Assembly: GCF_006715635.1 (NCBI RefSeq)
Contig: NZ_VFNP01000002.1
Coordinates: forward strand, 1,240,001 to 1,304,000
Origin: Streptomyces sp. SLBN-118
Lineage (GTDB): Bacteria; Actinomycetota; Actinomycetes; Streptomycetales; Streptomycetaceae
Length of the DNA: 64,000 bases
Reading direction: 5' to 3'
Made by a program: the position numbers and the translations under genes. A model generated the notes under the pieces. That model was not told where the DNA came from and made no database searches. It was given only the letters and a program-made list of their open reading frames with translations. How positions within the stretch are numbered: the first letter of the stretch is position 1; each line of letters begins with the position of its first letter. Positions 17,170-26,665 of the stretch are shown in pieces.

Positions 17170-18543
17170 ATGTCCACGGCCTACGGCGCACGCACCGCAC
17201 GCCGCTATGCCGCTTCCCTGTCCGGCAAACGCCGCTCCCCCGCCGTTCCTGTGCTGCTCCTCCTCTGGGGCGGCGCCGCAGGCGTGCTGGCCCTGTGGTG
17301 GAGCAGCACCCCCGCCGTCGTCGGCGACTCGGAGTGGATCACCGGTGCGGGCCGCATCACCGGGCTCCTCGCCGGTTACGGCTGTGCCGTCCTCGTCGGT
17401 CTGATGGCCCGGGTCCCCGGACTTGAACGCCGGGTGGGCAGCGACCGCATCGCCCGGTGGCACGCGATGGGCGGCCGGTACGCCCTCAGCCTCGTCCTCG
17501 CCCATCTCTTCCTGATCGTGTGGGGATACGCGAAGGAGAGCTCCACCGGCATGGTGGAACAGACGGTCACCCTGGTGCTGGACTACCCGGACATGATCAC
17601 GGCGGCCGTCGGCACGGCGCTGTTCGTCCTCGTCGGACTGGTCTCGGCCGGTGCGGTGCGCCGCCGGGTCAGCTACGAGACCTGGTACTACCTCCACCTC
17701 ACCACCTACGCCGCGCTCTACCTGACATTCTGGCACCAGCTGACGAACGGCTCTCAGTTCCTCGGCGACAAGGCCGCCTGCGCCGCCTGGTACGTGCTGT
17801 ACGGCGGGGTCGCAGCGTTGGTCCTGTGGTACCGGATCCTCGTTCCCGTACGTCTCAACCTCCGTCATCGGATGCGGGTCGAGGCCGTCGCCGCCGAGGC
17901 GCCCGGCGTGCTGTCCGTGCTGATCCGCGGTGAGCGCCTGCACAAGCTGCGCGCCGAACCAGGCCAGTTCTTCCGCTGGCGTTTCATGGCCAAGGGGCTG
18001 CGCTGGTCCGCCAATCCGTACTCGCTGTCCGCTCTTCCCCGGCCGGATCTGATGAGGATCACAGTCAAGGCCGCCGGCGGGCACAGCGCCGCCCTCGCCA
18101 CGCTCCGCCCGGGGACCCGGGTGTGGGCCGAGGGACCGTACGGCGCGCTCACCGCAGCCCGGCGCAGGCACCGCAAGGTACTTCTCGTCGCAGGCGGGGT
18201 GGGGATCACCCCGCTGCGGGCTCTGTTCGAGGCGCTGCCGGCCGGGCCCGGGGATCTGACACTCCTCTACTGGGCCCACACCGAGCGGGATCTGGCACTG
18301 CGCGGCGAGCTGGAGGCCATCGCGGACGCCCGCCGCGCACGGCTGTACTACTCGGTCGACAGCGTGAACGGCCGGCGGGGAGCCCGCCTCACCGCCTCCA
18401 CCCTGCAGAAGGTGGTTCCGGACATCACCCGGCACGACGTCTACCTGTGCGGTCCGCCCGCGATGACCGAGGCCGCCCGGGCGGCGCTGCGCGGGGCCGG
18501 GGTCCGGGCCGGCCACATCCACCAGGAGATCTTCGAACTGTGA
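17170..18543 (+). CDS. Ferric-reductase-like transmembrane NAD(P)H oxidoreductase (cassette copy 1)
   Basis: The 457-residue protein fuses a six-helix ferric-reductase domain (about 25-225) to a cytoplasmic FAD/NAD(P)H domain (about 235-457). Four His placed as two pairs, His98/His112 and His176/His189, would bind two stacked haems across the membrane. FAD binding is shown by NPYSLS (282-287) and NAD(P)H binding by VAGGVGITPL (340-349) and LCGPPAM near the end. It should carry electrons from NAD(P)H outwards, and the next gene encodes a likely acceptor. GGGAG precedes the ATG. Its stop overlaps the next gene by four bases (GTGA). A paralogue of identical length lies at 21377. Confidence 0.85.
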   Translation: MSTAYGARTARRYAASLSGKRRSPAVPVLLLLWGGAAGVLALWWSSTPAVVGDSEWITGAGRITGLLAGYGCAVLVGLMARVPGLERRVGSDRIARWHAMGGRYALSLVLAHLFLIVWGYAKESSTGMVEQTVTLVLDYPDMITAAVGTALFVLVGLVSAGAVRRRVSYETWYYLHLTTYAALYLTFWHQLTNGSQFLGDKAACAAWYVLYGGVAALVLWYRILVPVRLNLRHRMRVEAVAAEAPGVLSVLIRGERLHKLRAEPGQFFRWRFMAKGLRWSANPYSLSALPRPDLMRITVKAAGGHSAALATLRPGTRVWAEGPYGALTAARRRHRKVLLVAGGVGITPLRALFEALPAGPGDLTLLYWAHTERDLALRGELEAIADARRARLYYSVDSVNGRRGARLTASTLQKVVPDITRHDVYLCGPPAMTEAARAALRGAGVRAGHIHQEIFEL

Positions 18544-19133
18544 GCACCACGAGAAAGGGCCCGCTGCGCCGGGTCGTTCTGAGCACCGTGGCTACCGTCT
18601 CGGGCGTCGTACTCATGCTGGCGCTCAAGCCGCACACCGCGCCGGGCACATCCGTACAGGCGGCTGAACCCACCCGGTCGGTGGCTCCCTCGCCGTCGGA
18701 AACTCCGACGGCGAGGGCCTCGGCGACCGCCCGGCCCTCGCCCTCCGCGTCTGAACCGGCCTCCGCGTCCGCGTCGAAGAGCCCGCAGCCCAAGGCCCCC
18801 TCGGCGACGCGCAGCACGTCGAAGCCGCCCTCCGCGCCGACCAAACAGACCGTCACCACCCGCTCTGTGACGGGCAGCACGATGCAGACCAAGTACGGCC
18901 CGGTGCAGGTGAGGATCACCCTGTCCGGCGACAGGATCACGGAGGCCTCCGCCGTGCAGTCGCCGTCAGAGACTCCACGCTCCCGCGAGATCTCCTCGAC
19001 GGCGATCCCCGCGCTCAACCAGCGGACCCTGTCCGCCCAGAGTGCCGACATCGATGCCGTCTCCGGTGCCAGCTACACCAGCGAGGGCTACATCGGCTCC
19101 CTGCAGAGTGCTCTGGACAAGGCCGGTGTCTGA
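18540..19133 (+). CDS. Exported FMN-binding domain protein with flavinylation motif (cassette copy 1)
   Basis: The 197-residue protein has an N-terminal hydrophobic segment (about 10-28, signal or anchor), a long Ser/Pro/Ala/Thr-rich linker (about 35-105) and an FMN_bind domain (about 110-197). The motif DAVSGASYTS contains the S-G-A-S-x-T sequence, in which the last Thr (Thr180) is the expected site of covalent FMN attachment by ApbE. It starts at GTG 18540, overlapping the reductase stop by four bases. It should accept electrons outside the membrane. The linker is much longer than in the second copy, perhaps to reach through the wall. Confidence 0.82.
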   Translation: MSTTRKGPLRRVVLSTVATVSGVVLMLALKPHTAPGTSVQAAEPTRSVAPSPSETPTARASATARPSPSASEPASASASKSPQPKAPSATRSTSKPPSAPTKQTVTTRSVTGSTMQTKYGPVQVRITLSGDRITEASAVQSPSETPRSREISSTAIPALNQRTLSAQSADIDAVSGASYTSEGYIGSLQSALDKAGV

Positions 19134-19884
19134 GTCTCTGCGCCATGTCGAAGAGGCGATGGGCACGGTGTTCTCCTTCGACATACGAGGTGCCGAGAAA
19201 GCGGGGGTCCCCGCTGCCCTCGCGTCGGCCGTGCGATCCCTGCACCAGGTGGACCATGTGTTCTCCACCTACCGTCCGCAGAGTCAGGTCAGCAGGCTGG
19301 CCCGGGGCGAACTGACCCTGCCCCAGTGCGACCCCGAGGTTGCCGAGGTGTGGCGGCTCTGCGAGCGCGCCGAACTCATCAGCGGCGGGAGCTTCACCGC
19401 CTCCTACGCGGGTTCCTGGGACCCGACCGGACTGGTGAAGGGCTGGGCGGTGGAACGGGCCGCGCGGCTGATCGCCGAGGCGGGCGCGGCCGCCGTGTGC
19501 GTCAACGGCGGCGGTGATGTGCAGCTGTACGGCGCTCCTGAACGGGACCGGCCGTGGCGGATCGGTGTGACGGATCCGCTGGCTCCTGGGGGCCTTGCGA
19601 CCGTCGTGGAGGGCAGCGGCAGGTGCGCGGTGGCCACCTCGGGCCCCGCGGAACGCGGCTGCCACATCATCGACCCCCGTAGCGGCCTGGTCCCGGCGGA
19701 CGTGCTCGCCTCGATGACTGTTCTCTGCGAGGGGCTGACGGACGCGGACGCCTGGGCGACGGCCGCATACGCCATGGGGAACGAGGCCCGCGACTGGTTG
19801 GAGGCGCTGCCCGGGGCCGAGGCGTACGCCGTCACCGCCGGTGGCACCGCCTGGTGCACCGACGGCTGGAACCGGCACGGATAA
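19126..19884 (+). CDS. ApbE-family FAD:protein FMN transferase (cassette copy 1)
   Basis: This 252-residue enzyme transfers FMN from FAD to a Thr of target proteins. Family features are EEAMGTVFSFD at the start, STYRPQSQVSRLARGE, DPTGLVKGWAVERA, VNGGGDVQLYG, ATSGPAERGCHIIDP and the metal/catalytic region DADAWATAAYAMG. It starts at GTG 19126, overlapping the FMN-binding gene by eight bases; the AAGG ribosome site lies inside that gene. There is no signal peptide or lipobox, so it appears cytoplasmic, unlike the exported ApbE of many Gram-negatives. If so, the target would be flavinylated before export; this is an inference. Confidence 0.85.
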   Translation: MSESLRHVEEAMGTVFSFDIRGAEKAGVPAALASAVRSLHQVDHVFSTYRPQSQVSRLARGELTLPQCDPEVAEVWRLCERAELISGGSFTASYAGSWDPTGLVKGWAVERAARLIAEAGAAAVCVNGGGDVQLYGAPERDRPWRIGVTDPLAPGGLATVVEGSGRCAVATSGPAERGCHIIDPRSGLVPADVLASMTVLCEGLTDADAWATAAYAMGNEARDWLEALPGAEAYAVTAGGTAWCTDGWNRHG

Positions 19885-19891
19885 TCGGGGC

Positions 19892-20476
19892 ATGGGAAAG
19901 CTCTACGAACGGATAGACGGACGGCTGCGCACCTTCATCGAGGAACAGCCCCTCTTCTTCACGGCGACCGCGCCTCTCACCGGCGACGGCACGGTCAACC
20001 TCTCCCCCAAGGGCCTGACGGGCTCCTTCGCCGTCATCGACGACCGGACCGTGGCCTACCTCGACTTCGCCGGGAGCCACAACGAGACCATCGCCCACCT
20101 TCGCGAGAACGGCCGCATCACCCTGATGTGGTGCGCCTTCCAGGGGCCGCCGAACATCGTGCGGGTGCACGGCCGCGGCGAGCCCGTCTTCCGGGACGAT
20201 CCGCGCTTCAAGGAGCTGCTGGCGCACTTCCCGGACATCGACCCCACCCCGCACGGGCTGCGCGCCATCATCGTCGTGCGGGCCGAAGTCGTCCGGGACA
20301 GCTGCGGGTTCGCGGTGCCGTACATGACGTACGAGGGGGACCGCGAGACGCACGGCCGGCGGTTCTCCCGGGAGGACGACGCGTCGCTCAGTGAGTACTT
20401 CGAGAAGAAGCCGGACATCGCCAGCAGCATGGACGGGCTTCCGGGGCTCCCCCTTCCGCTGCCGCCGACGCCCTGA
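19892..20476 (+). CDS. Pyridoxamine 5'-phosphate oxidase-family protein
   Basis: This 194-residue split-barrel protein starts MGKLYERIDGRLRTFIEEQP, then LFFTATAPLTGDGTVNLSPKG, a typical PNPOx-like strand pair, and AHLRENGRITLMWCAFQGPP. The family binds FMN or F420 and reduces small molecules. The true substrate is unknown and it is not the vitamin B6 enzyme by length. It starts eight bases after the first ApbE gene. A flavin-binding fold next to flavin-transfer genes is suggestive, but the link is unproven. Confidence 0.8.
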   Translation: MGKLYERIDGRLRTFIEEQPLFFTATAPLTGDGTVNLSPKGLTGSFAVIDDRTVAYLDFAGSHNETIAHLRENGRITLMWCAFQGPPNIVRVHGRGEPVFRDDPRFKELLAHFPDIDPTPHGLRAIIVVRAEVVRDSCGFAVPYMTYEGDRETHGRRFSREDDASLSEYFEKKPDIASSMDGLPGLPLPLPPTP

Positions 20477-20531
20477 GCCGTACGGACCAACGGCGCTGCC
20501 GGGCAGGCCGGGAGCGCATACGGTCGCCCCT

Positions 20532-21272
20532 ATGCGCAAGGGTGCTCTTCTCGGTCCTGTTCTGTTCGTCGTCGCGTTCGTGGTCGCGTTCATGCTGTCC
20601 GCGTCGGCCGGCGCCGTGCCGGTCCACGTGCCGGTCCAGGCGCCACCGCTGCCCGCGCGGATGGCCGACACCGGCGGCGGGTCCCAGCTGATCACCGCCG
20701 AGGCCCTGCGACCCGGTTCCACCACGGGCACGGTGACCTGGTGGGACCGCCGCAGTGACGGGCAGTGGGTGGCCGCGGGATCGGCCGCGGCGCGGTTCGG
20801 CGCGAAGGGGCTGGTCGAGGGCGCCAGCCGCACGCAGGGCACCAGCACCACGCCGACCGGGCTGTACCGGCTGCCGTACGCCTTCGGGACCGAGGTGGCG
20901 CCCGGGGGGACCACGTACACCTATCGCCGCGTGACGACGGCGTCCTGGTGGTGCCAGGACACGGCGTCCCGTGCGTACAACCGCTGGGTGGAAGGGCTGC
21001 CCGCGGACTGCCGGGCCGCCGAGTCCGAGCATCTGACGGCCTACCGCCCGCAGTACGCACACGCGATGGTCATCGGCTTCAACTACGACCGGCCGGTGCG
21101 CGGCCGCGGCGCGGGGATCTTTTTGCATGTCAACGGGCGTGGCGCGACGGCCGGTTGTGTCTCGGTGCCGGACACGGCGATGCGCCGGATCCTGGCCTGG
21201 GCCGACCGGCACCGCGACCCGCACATCGCCATCGGCACCGCTTCCGGAGGCACTGCCGTCACTCGCTACTGA
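20532..21272 (+). CDS. Secreted L,D-transpeptidase (YkuD-like)
   Basis: This 246-residue exported protein has an N-terminal signal segment (LLGPVLFVVAFVVAFMLSASAGA). Its C-terminal catalytic domain contains HVNGRGATAGCVSV, with His199 and the nucleophile Cys209; the usual S/T-H-G-C is here T-A-G-C. L,D-transpeptidases cross-link peptidoglycan or attach proteins to it. A TACGGT box seven bases before the ATG suggests a leaderless transcript. It lies between the two flavinylation cassettes on the same strand. Confidence 0.82.
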   Translation: MRKGALLGPVLFVVAFVVAFMLSASAGAVPVHVPVQAPPLPARMADTGGGSQLITAEALRPGSTTGTVTWWDRRSDGQWVAAGSAAARFGAKGLVEGASRTQGTSTTPTGLYRLPYAFGTEVAPGGTTYTYRRVTTASWWCQDTASRAYNRWVEGLPADCRAAESEHLTAYRPQYAHAMVIGFNYDRPVRGRGAGIFLHVNGRGATAGCVSVPDTAMRRILAWADRHRDPHIAIGTASGGTAVTRY

Positions 21273-21376
21273 CCGGGGCTGCCAGGACACAGATCGCACA
21301 GGCGCCACTCGAGTTGAACTCCACGCGCCTCGTACGCGTATCCCCGTACGGATCGAGGCACATGCGAGGAGCAGCC

Positions 21377-22750
21377 GTGGCGATGTTGCAGACCGGTCGG
21401 GCCGCGAGGCGTCAGACCATGCGTGCGATCCGCCCCCGGCGTGACCCGGCAGTGGCGCTGCTGGCCGTCACCTGGGCAGGGGCGGTGGCCGTCCTTTCCG
21501 TGTGGTGGCAGAACACGACCGTGGTGCACATGACCACCGCCGAGTGGCTGATCGGTGCCGGAAGGATCACCGGCCTGCTGGGCGGATACCTGATCGCGCT
21601 GGTGGTGCTGCTGATGGCACGCGTCCCGGCTCTCGAACAGCGGGTGGGCTCCGACCGGGTGACCCGCTGGCACGCGATGAGCGGCCGCTACGCGATCAGT
21701 CTGATCGTCACGCATGTCGTGCTGACCGTCTGGGGGTACGCCGTCCAGGCTCGTACCGGCCTGGTGGAGCAGACCGTCACCGTCGTCGTCGACTTCCCCG
21801 AGATGATCAAGGCGGCGATCGGCACCGGGCTGCTGCTGTTCATCGGCTTCGTCTCGGCCGGGGCGGTACGCCGGCGGATGTCGTACGAGACGTGGTACTA
21901 CCTGCACCTTCTCACCTATGTCGCGGTGTATCTGACCTTCTGGCACCAGCTGGCGACGGGGGCAGAGTTCGTGGCGAACCCGACGGTGCGCACCGTCTGG
22001 TACGTGCTGTACGGAGCGGTCGGCGCGCTGCTGCTCTGGTACCGCGTCCTGGCGCCCGTCCGGCTCAATCTCTGGCACCGGATGCGGGTCGAGTCGACCG
22101 TGGACGAAGCACCCGGTGTGGTCTCCGTGCTGATCACCGGGCGACGCCTGCACCGGCTCGGCGCCGAGGCGGGTCAGTTCTTCCGCTGGCGGTTTCTGAC
22201 CAAGGGGCTGCGCTGGAGCGCCAATCCGTACTCACTCTCCGCCGCGCCCCGCCCCACTCTGATGCGTATCACCGTCAAGGCGGTCGGCAAGCACAGCACG
22301 GCACTGTCCAGGCTGCAGCCGGGGACGCGGATCTGGGCGGAGGGCCCGTACGGAGCCATGACCGCCGGCCGCCGGAGCCGCAACAAGGTGCTGCTGATCG
22401 CGGGCGGCGCCGGAATCACACCGCTGCGGGCACTGTTCGAGACGCTGCCCGGCGGCCCGGGCGACCTGACGCTGCTCTACCGGGCCAGCAAGAAGCAGGA
22501 CCTGGCTCTGTGGAGCGAGCTCCAGCAGATCGCTCAGCGCCGGGACGCACAGCTGATGTACGCGGTGAACGGTCCGACCGGGGCCCGGCCCGAGATCACC
22601 GCCGAGCGGCTGAAGGAAGTGCTGCCGGACATCGGAGAGCACGACGTCTATCTCTGTGGGCCGCCCGGCCTCGCCGAGGAGTCGTACCAGGCACTGCGCA
22701 CAGCGGGAGTGCCGTCCCGCCGGATCCACCACGAGTCCTTCGAGATGTGA
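21377..22750 (+). CDS. Ferric-reductase-like transmembrane NAD(P)H oxidoreductase (cassette copy 2)
   Basis: This is a paralogue of the gene at 17170 and has exactly the same length (457 residues) from this GTG, which has GAGGAG upstream. It keeps the paired haem His (RWHAM...THVV and YYLHL...FWHQL), the FAD motif NPYSLS, the nucleotide loop IAGGAGITPL and the LCGPPG motif. Long stretches are identical to copy 1, for example AEPG/AEAG-QFFRWRF, KGLRWSANPYSLSA and SYETWYYLHL. An in-frame ATG at 21362 lies before the ribosome site and is less likely. Nine bases separate its stop from the FMN-binding gene. Confidence 0.85.
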   Translation: MAMLQTGRAARRQTMRAIRPRRDPAVALLAVTWAGAVAVLSVWWQNTTVVHMTTAEWLIGAGRITGLLGGYLIALVVLLMARVPALEQRVGSDRVTRWHAMSGRYAISLIVTHVVLTVWGYAVQARTGLVEQTVTVVVDFPEMIKAAIGTGLLLFIGFVSAGAVRRRMSYETWYYLHLLTYVAVYLTFWHQLATGAEFVANPTVRTVWYVLYGAVGALLLWYRVLAPVRLNLWHRMRVESTVDEAPGVVSVLITGRRLHRLGAEAGQFFRWRFLTKGLRWSANPYSLSAAPRPTLMRITVKAVGKHSTALSRLQPGTRIWAEGPYGAMTAGRRSRNKVLLIAGGAGITPLRALFETLPGGPGDLTLLYRASKKQDLALWSELQQIAQRRDAQLMYAVNGPTGARPEITAERLKEVLPDIGEHDVYLCGPPGLAEESYQALRTAGVPSRRIHHESFEM

Positions 22751-22759
22751 GGCCGTCCC

Positions 22760-23227
22760 TTGAAGAGGAAACATCCACTTCGCCGGATCATGATCGGCGC
22801 CGTCGCCACAGCGTCCGGCGTCGTCCTGCTGCTCGCACTGAAGCAACCCGGCAACACCGTGGCGGATGCGTCGTCGCAGGTCGGCTCGCGGGTGCCGCCC
22901 GTCGGCCCGGGGTCCGCCGGCTCACCGCCCGCCGGGAACGGAGCCGGGGCGGGACAGACGGTGCTCGGTGACAGCGCCGGCACGCAGTACGGCGACGTCC
23001 AGGTCCAGCTCACCCTCAGCGGCGGCAGGATCACCGGGGCGCAAGCGGTGAAAGCGCCCAGCACCGACGCCAGGAGCCGGCAGCTCGCCGCCGGGGCAAT
23101 CCCCCAGCTCAACCAGGCCGTGCTGAAGGCGCAGAGCGCACAGATCGACGCCGTCTCCGGGGCCAGTTACACCAGCGAGGGCTACATCAAGTCCCTGCAG
23201 AGCGCACTCGACAAGGCCGGTCTGTGA
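22760..23227 (+). CDS. Exported FMN-binding domain protein with flavinylation motif (cassette copy 2)
   Basis: This 155-residue paralogue of the gene at 18540 has a shorter Gly/Ser/Pro linker. The membrane-spanning start is IMIGAVATASGVVLLLAL. The FMN_bind domain ends with DAVSGASYTSEGYIKS, and the expected flavinylated residue is Thr138. The start is TTG at 22760, with GAGG seven bases upstream. Its stop overlaps the following ApbE start (TGATG). Confidence 0.82.
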   Translation: MKRKHPLRRIMIGAVATASGVVLLLALKQPGNTVADASSQVGSRVPPVGPGSAGSPPAGNGAGAGQTVLGDSAGTQYGDVQVQLTLSGGRITGAQAVKAPSTDARSRQLAAGAIPQLNQAVLKAQSAQIDAVSGASYTSEGYIKSLQSALDKAGL

Positions 23228-24006
23228 TGCCCGGCGGCCGGGAGCGCCTGCGCCATGTCGAGCACTCCATGGGCACCGTCTTCTCGTTCGACGTCCGTAT
23301 CGCCGACCGAAGCGCCTCTCCCCGAGTGCGCGCCGGACTCGCAGCCGCCGTGGCCGGGCTGCACCGAGTGGACGAGACCTTCTCGACGTACCGTCCGGAC
23401 AGCCGGCTCAGCCGGCTCGCCCGGGGCGAACTCTCGCTCGGAGACTGCGTCACCGAGGTCGCCGAAGTGCTCGATCTGTGCGCGGACGCCGAGCGGGAGA
23501 GCAAAGGCTGGTTCACCGCCCGCTACGCCGGCGAGCTGGATCCGACCGGCCTGGTCAAGGGCTGGGCGGTGGAGTGCGCGGTCCGCATGCTCGCCTCGTC
23601 CGGTGCCGATTCGGTCTGTCTCAACGGAGGCGGCGACGTCCAGCTGTACGGCGGCCCCTGGCGGGTGGGCGTCAGCGACCCGCTGCGCCCGGGCGGGCTC
23701 CTGACGGTGATCGAGGCCGACGAGAGCCTCGCCGTCGCCACCTCGGGCCCGGCAGAGCGCGGCTGCCACATTCTCGACCCGCACACCCGCCGGCCCCCCG
23801 CCGACGCCATGGCGTCGATGACCGTCGTCTGCCCGGGGCTGACCCAGGCGGACGCCCGGGCGACCGCCGCGTACGCCATGGGCGGGCAAAACGCCCGGGA
23901 CTGGCTGGAGGAGCTCCCCGACACCGAGGGTTTCGCGGTCAATGCCGACGGCAGCACCTGGCGGACCAGCGGATTCGCCCGGCACACGGCGAAGTTGGCT
24001 GCCTGA
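23227..24006 (+). CDS. ApbE-family FAD:protein FMN transferase (cassette copy 2)
   Basis: This 259-residue paralogue of the gene at 19126 contains HSMGTVFSFDVRI, STYRPDSRLSRLARGE, DPTGLVKGWAVECA, LNGGGDVQLYG, ATSGPAERGCHILDP and the conserved DARATAAYAMG. A GTG directly before the ATG could add one residue. No signal peptide is visible. It should flavinylate the FMN-binding protein encoded immediately upstream, and possibly also the copy-1 protein, since the target motifs are the same. Its stop is 20 bases from the end of argR, to which it is convergent. Confidence 0.85.
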   Translation: MPGGRERLRHVEHSMGTVFSFDVRIADRSASPRVRAGLAAAVAGLHRVDETFSTYRPDSRLSRLARGELSLGDCVTEVAEVLDLCADAERESKGWFTARYAGELDPTGLVKGWAVECAVRMLASSGADSVCLNGGGDVQLYGGPWRVGVSDPLRPGGLLTVIEADESLAVATSGPAERGCHILDPHTRRPPADAMASMTVVCPGLTQADARATAAYAMGGQNARDWLEELPDTEGFAVNADGSTWRTSGFARHTAKLAA

Positions 24007-24026
24007 CGACGGGACCGCCGCCTCCC

Positions 24027-24563
24027 TCAGCGGTCGTTCTGGGCGAGTCGCAGCAGATGGTCGGCGAGCGCCTGGCCGCCCGCCGGGTCCCGGCTGATGA
24101 GCATCAGCGTGTCGTCGCCCGCGATCGTGCCGAGAATGTCCTGCAGTTCGGCCTGGTCGATGGCCGAGGCCAGGAACTGCGCGGCGCCCGGGGGCGTACG
24201 CAGGACCACGAGGTTGGCGGAGGCCTCCGCGGAGATGAGGAGTTCCGCTGACAGGCGCCGCATCCGCTCCTCCTTCGCCGACTCGCCGAGCGGCGCCTGC
24301 GGGGTGCGGAAGCCGCCCTCGCTGGGCACCGCGTAGATCAGCTCGCCGCCGGTGTTGCGGATCTTCACCGCGCCCAGCTCGTCGAGGTCCCGGGAGAGCG
24401 TCGCCTGAGTGACGCTCAGTCCGTTGTCCGCAAGGAGCTTGGCCAGCTGGCTCTGCGAGCGCACCGGCTGCCGGTTGAGGATGTCCACGATCCGGCGGTG
24501 GCGGGCCATGCGGGTCTGGGGTACGGCGGGCCCGCCGTGCTCGGTGTCCTGCGCCTCGGTCAT
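24027..24563 (-). CDS. argR: Arginine repressor
   Basis: This 178-residue transcription factor represses arginine biosynthesis when arginine is bound. The winged-helix N-terminal domain contains [20 protein letters not shown] and [19 protein letters not shown] (Ser-Arg recognition helix). The C-terminal hexamerisation and arginine-binding domain ends with [15 protein letters not shown], including the GDD motif. MTEAQDTEH at 24563 is taken as the start because the longer frame runs into argD. It is last in the argCJBDR operon and so probably controls its own level. Confidence 0.95.
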   Translation of the reverse strand: MTEAQDTEHGGPAVPQTRMARHRRIVDILNRQPVRSQSQLAKLLADNGLSVTQATLSRDLDELGAVKIRNTGGELIYAVPSEGGFRTPQAPLGESAKEERMRRLSAELLISAEASANLVVLRTPPGAAQFLASAIDQAELQDILGTIAGDDTLMLISRDPAGGQALADHLLRLAQNDR

Positions 24564-24570
24564 CGTCGTC

Positions 24571-25767
24571 TCATTCTCCGGCTCGTCCATCCCCGTTGGC
24601 TGCGTCGAGAACGCCGGGCAGGGCCCGGAGGAATCCGTCCACGTCCGCCTCGCCGATGACCAGCGGCGGCATCAGCCGTACGACATCGGGGGCGGGGGCG
24701 TTCACCAGGAAGCCGGCGCTCTGAGCCGCCTGCTGCACCTGGGGCGCGAGGGGCTCGTTGAGCACGATACCCAGCAACAGGCCCGCGCCACGGACATGTG
24801 AGACCAGCGGATGGCCCAGGGATTCGATTCCGTCCCTGATCTTCTCGCCGAGCCGCTTGACCTCGTCGAGGATTCCGTCGGCCGCGAGTGTGTCGAGTAC
24901 GGCGAGGCCCGCGGCGCAGGCGACCGGGTTGCCGCCGAAGGTCGTGCCGTGGTGCCCCGGCTTCAGCAGGTCGGCAGCCGGGCCGAACGCGATCGTCGCG
25001 CCGATCGGAAGCCCGCCGCCGAGCCCTTTCGCGAGCGTGACGACGTCGGGCTCGATGCCCTGGTGGGCCTGGTGCTCGAACCAGTGGCCGGTCCGCCCGA
25101 TGCCCGTCTGGACCTCGTCGAGCACAAGGAGCGTGCCGGTGGCCCGGGTGATCTCCCGGGCGGCCTCCAGATAGCCCTTGGGCGGGACGACCACACCGTT
25201 CTCGCCCTGGATGGGCTCGATGATCACGAGCGCGGTCTCCTCGGTGACCTGGGCCCGCAGCGCCTCGGCATCCCCGTACGGCACATGGCTGACGTCCCCG
25301 GGCAGGGGCAGGAACGGCTTCTGCTTGCCCGGCTGTCCCGTGAGCGCGAGGGCGCCCATCGTGCGGCCATGAAAGGCGCCGGTGGTGGCGACCATGTGCG
25401 GGCGGCCGGTGAGCCGACCGATCTTGAAGGCGGCCTCGTTGGCCTCCGCGCCCGAGTTGCAGAAGAAGACGCGTCCGGGGCGCCCGAAGAGCTGGATCAG
25501 CCGCTCGGCGAGTGCGACGGGCGGCTCGGCGACATACAGGTTGGAGACATGGCCCAGGGAGGCGATCTGGCGGGAGACGGCCTCGACGACGGCCGGATGG
25601 GCATGGCCGAGCGCGTTGACGGCGATGCCGCCGACGAAGTCGGTGTACCGCACGCTGTCCGCGTCCCAGACGGTGGCGCCCTCTCCGCGTACGAGGGACA
25701 GCTTGGGCGTGCCGTAGTTGTCCGCCATCACGCCCTGCCAGCGCTGCGTGAAGTCCTGGTTGCTCAT
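24571..25767 (-). CDS. argD: Acetylornithine aminotransferase
   Basis: This 398-residue PLP enzyme converts N-acetylglutamate semialdehyde to N-acetylornithine. Class III aminotransferase features are [30 protein letters not shown] and the PLP-binding Lys247 in [14 protein letters not shown]. Its ATG overlaps the argB stop by four bases. Confidence 0.95.
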   Translation of the reverse strand: MSNQDFTQRWQGVMADNYGTPKLSLVRGEGATVWDADSVRYTDFVGGIAVNALGHAHPAVVEAVSRQIASLGHVSNLYVAEPPVALAERLIQLFGRPGRVFFCNSGAEANEAAFKIGRLTGRPHMVATTGAFHGRTMGALALTGQPGKQKPFLPLPGDVSHVPYGDAEALRAQVTEETALVIIEPIQGENGVVVPPKGYLEAAREITRATGTLLVLDEVQTGIGRTGHWFEHQAHQGIEPDVVTLAKGLGGGLPIGATIAFGPAADLLKPGHHGTTFGGNPVACAAGLAVLDTLAADGILDEVKRLGEKIRDGIESLGHPLVSHVRGAGLLLGIVLNEPLAPQVQQAAQSAGFLVNAPAPDVVRLMPPLVIGEADVDGFLRALPGVLDAANGDGRAGE

Positions 25768-26665
25768 GATTCCCCCAGTCCGTCGGGCAGGACCATCGTG
25801 CCGATGCCCTCGTCGGTGAAGATCTCCAGCAGGATCGAGTGCGGTACGCGGCCGTCGATCACGCGGGCGGTGTTGACGCCGTTGCGCACGGCGAACAGGC
25901 AGCCCTCCATCTTGGGGACCATGCCGCTGGAGAGGTCGGGCAGCAGCTTCTCCAGCTCGCTCGCGGTGAGCCTGCTGATCACCTCGTCGCTCTGCGGCCA
26001 GTCCTCGTACAGGCCCTCGACATCGGTGAGGACCATCAGCGTCTCGGCACCCAGCGCGGCGGCGAGCGCGGCCGCGGCGGTGTCGGCGTTGACGTTGTAG
26101 ACGTGGTGGTCGTCGGCGGAGCGCGCGATGGAGGAGATGACCGGGATACGGCCGTCGTCCAGGAGCGCCTGGATGGCGCCGGTGTCGATCTCGGTGATCT
26201 CGCCCACCCGGCCGATGTCGACGAGCTCTCCGTCGATCTGCGGCTGATGCTTGGTCGCGGTCATGGTGTGGGCGTCCTCGCCGGTCATGCCGACGGCGAG
26301 CGGCCCGTGCTGGTTGAGCAGCCCGACGAGCTCTCGCTGGACCTGCCCGGCGAGCACCATCCGTACGACGTCCATGGCTTCGGGCGTGGTGACCCGAAGG
26401 CCCGCCTTGAACTCGCTGACCAGGCCGTGCCGGTCCAGCTGCGCGTTGATCTGCGGGCCGCCGCCGTGCACGACGACCGGCTTGAGCCCGGCGTGCCGAA
26501 GGAAGACGACGTCCTGCGCGAATGCGGCCTTGAGATCCTCGTCGATCATGGCGTTGCCGCCGAACTTGATGACGACTGTCCTGCCGTTGTGCCGGGTCAG
26601 CCAGGGCAGCGCCTCGATGAGGATCTGGGCCTTCGGCAGTGCGGTGTGCTTCCGCGTGGAGTTCG

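Noticed and set aside
15399..17426. Forward 675-codon frame opposite argG
   Set aside because: It is antisense open frame caused by high GC; argG on the other strand has all family motifs.
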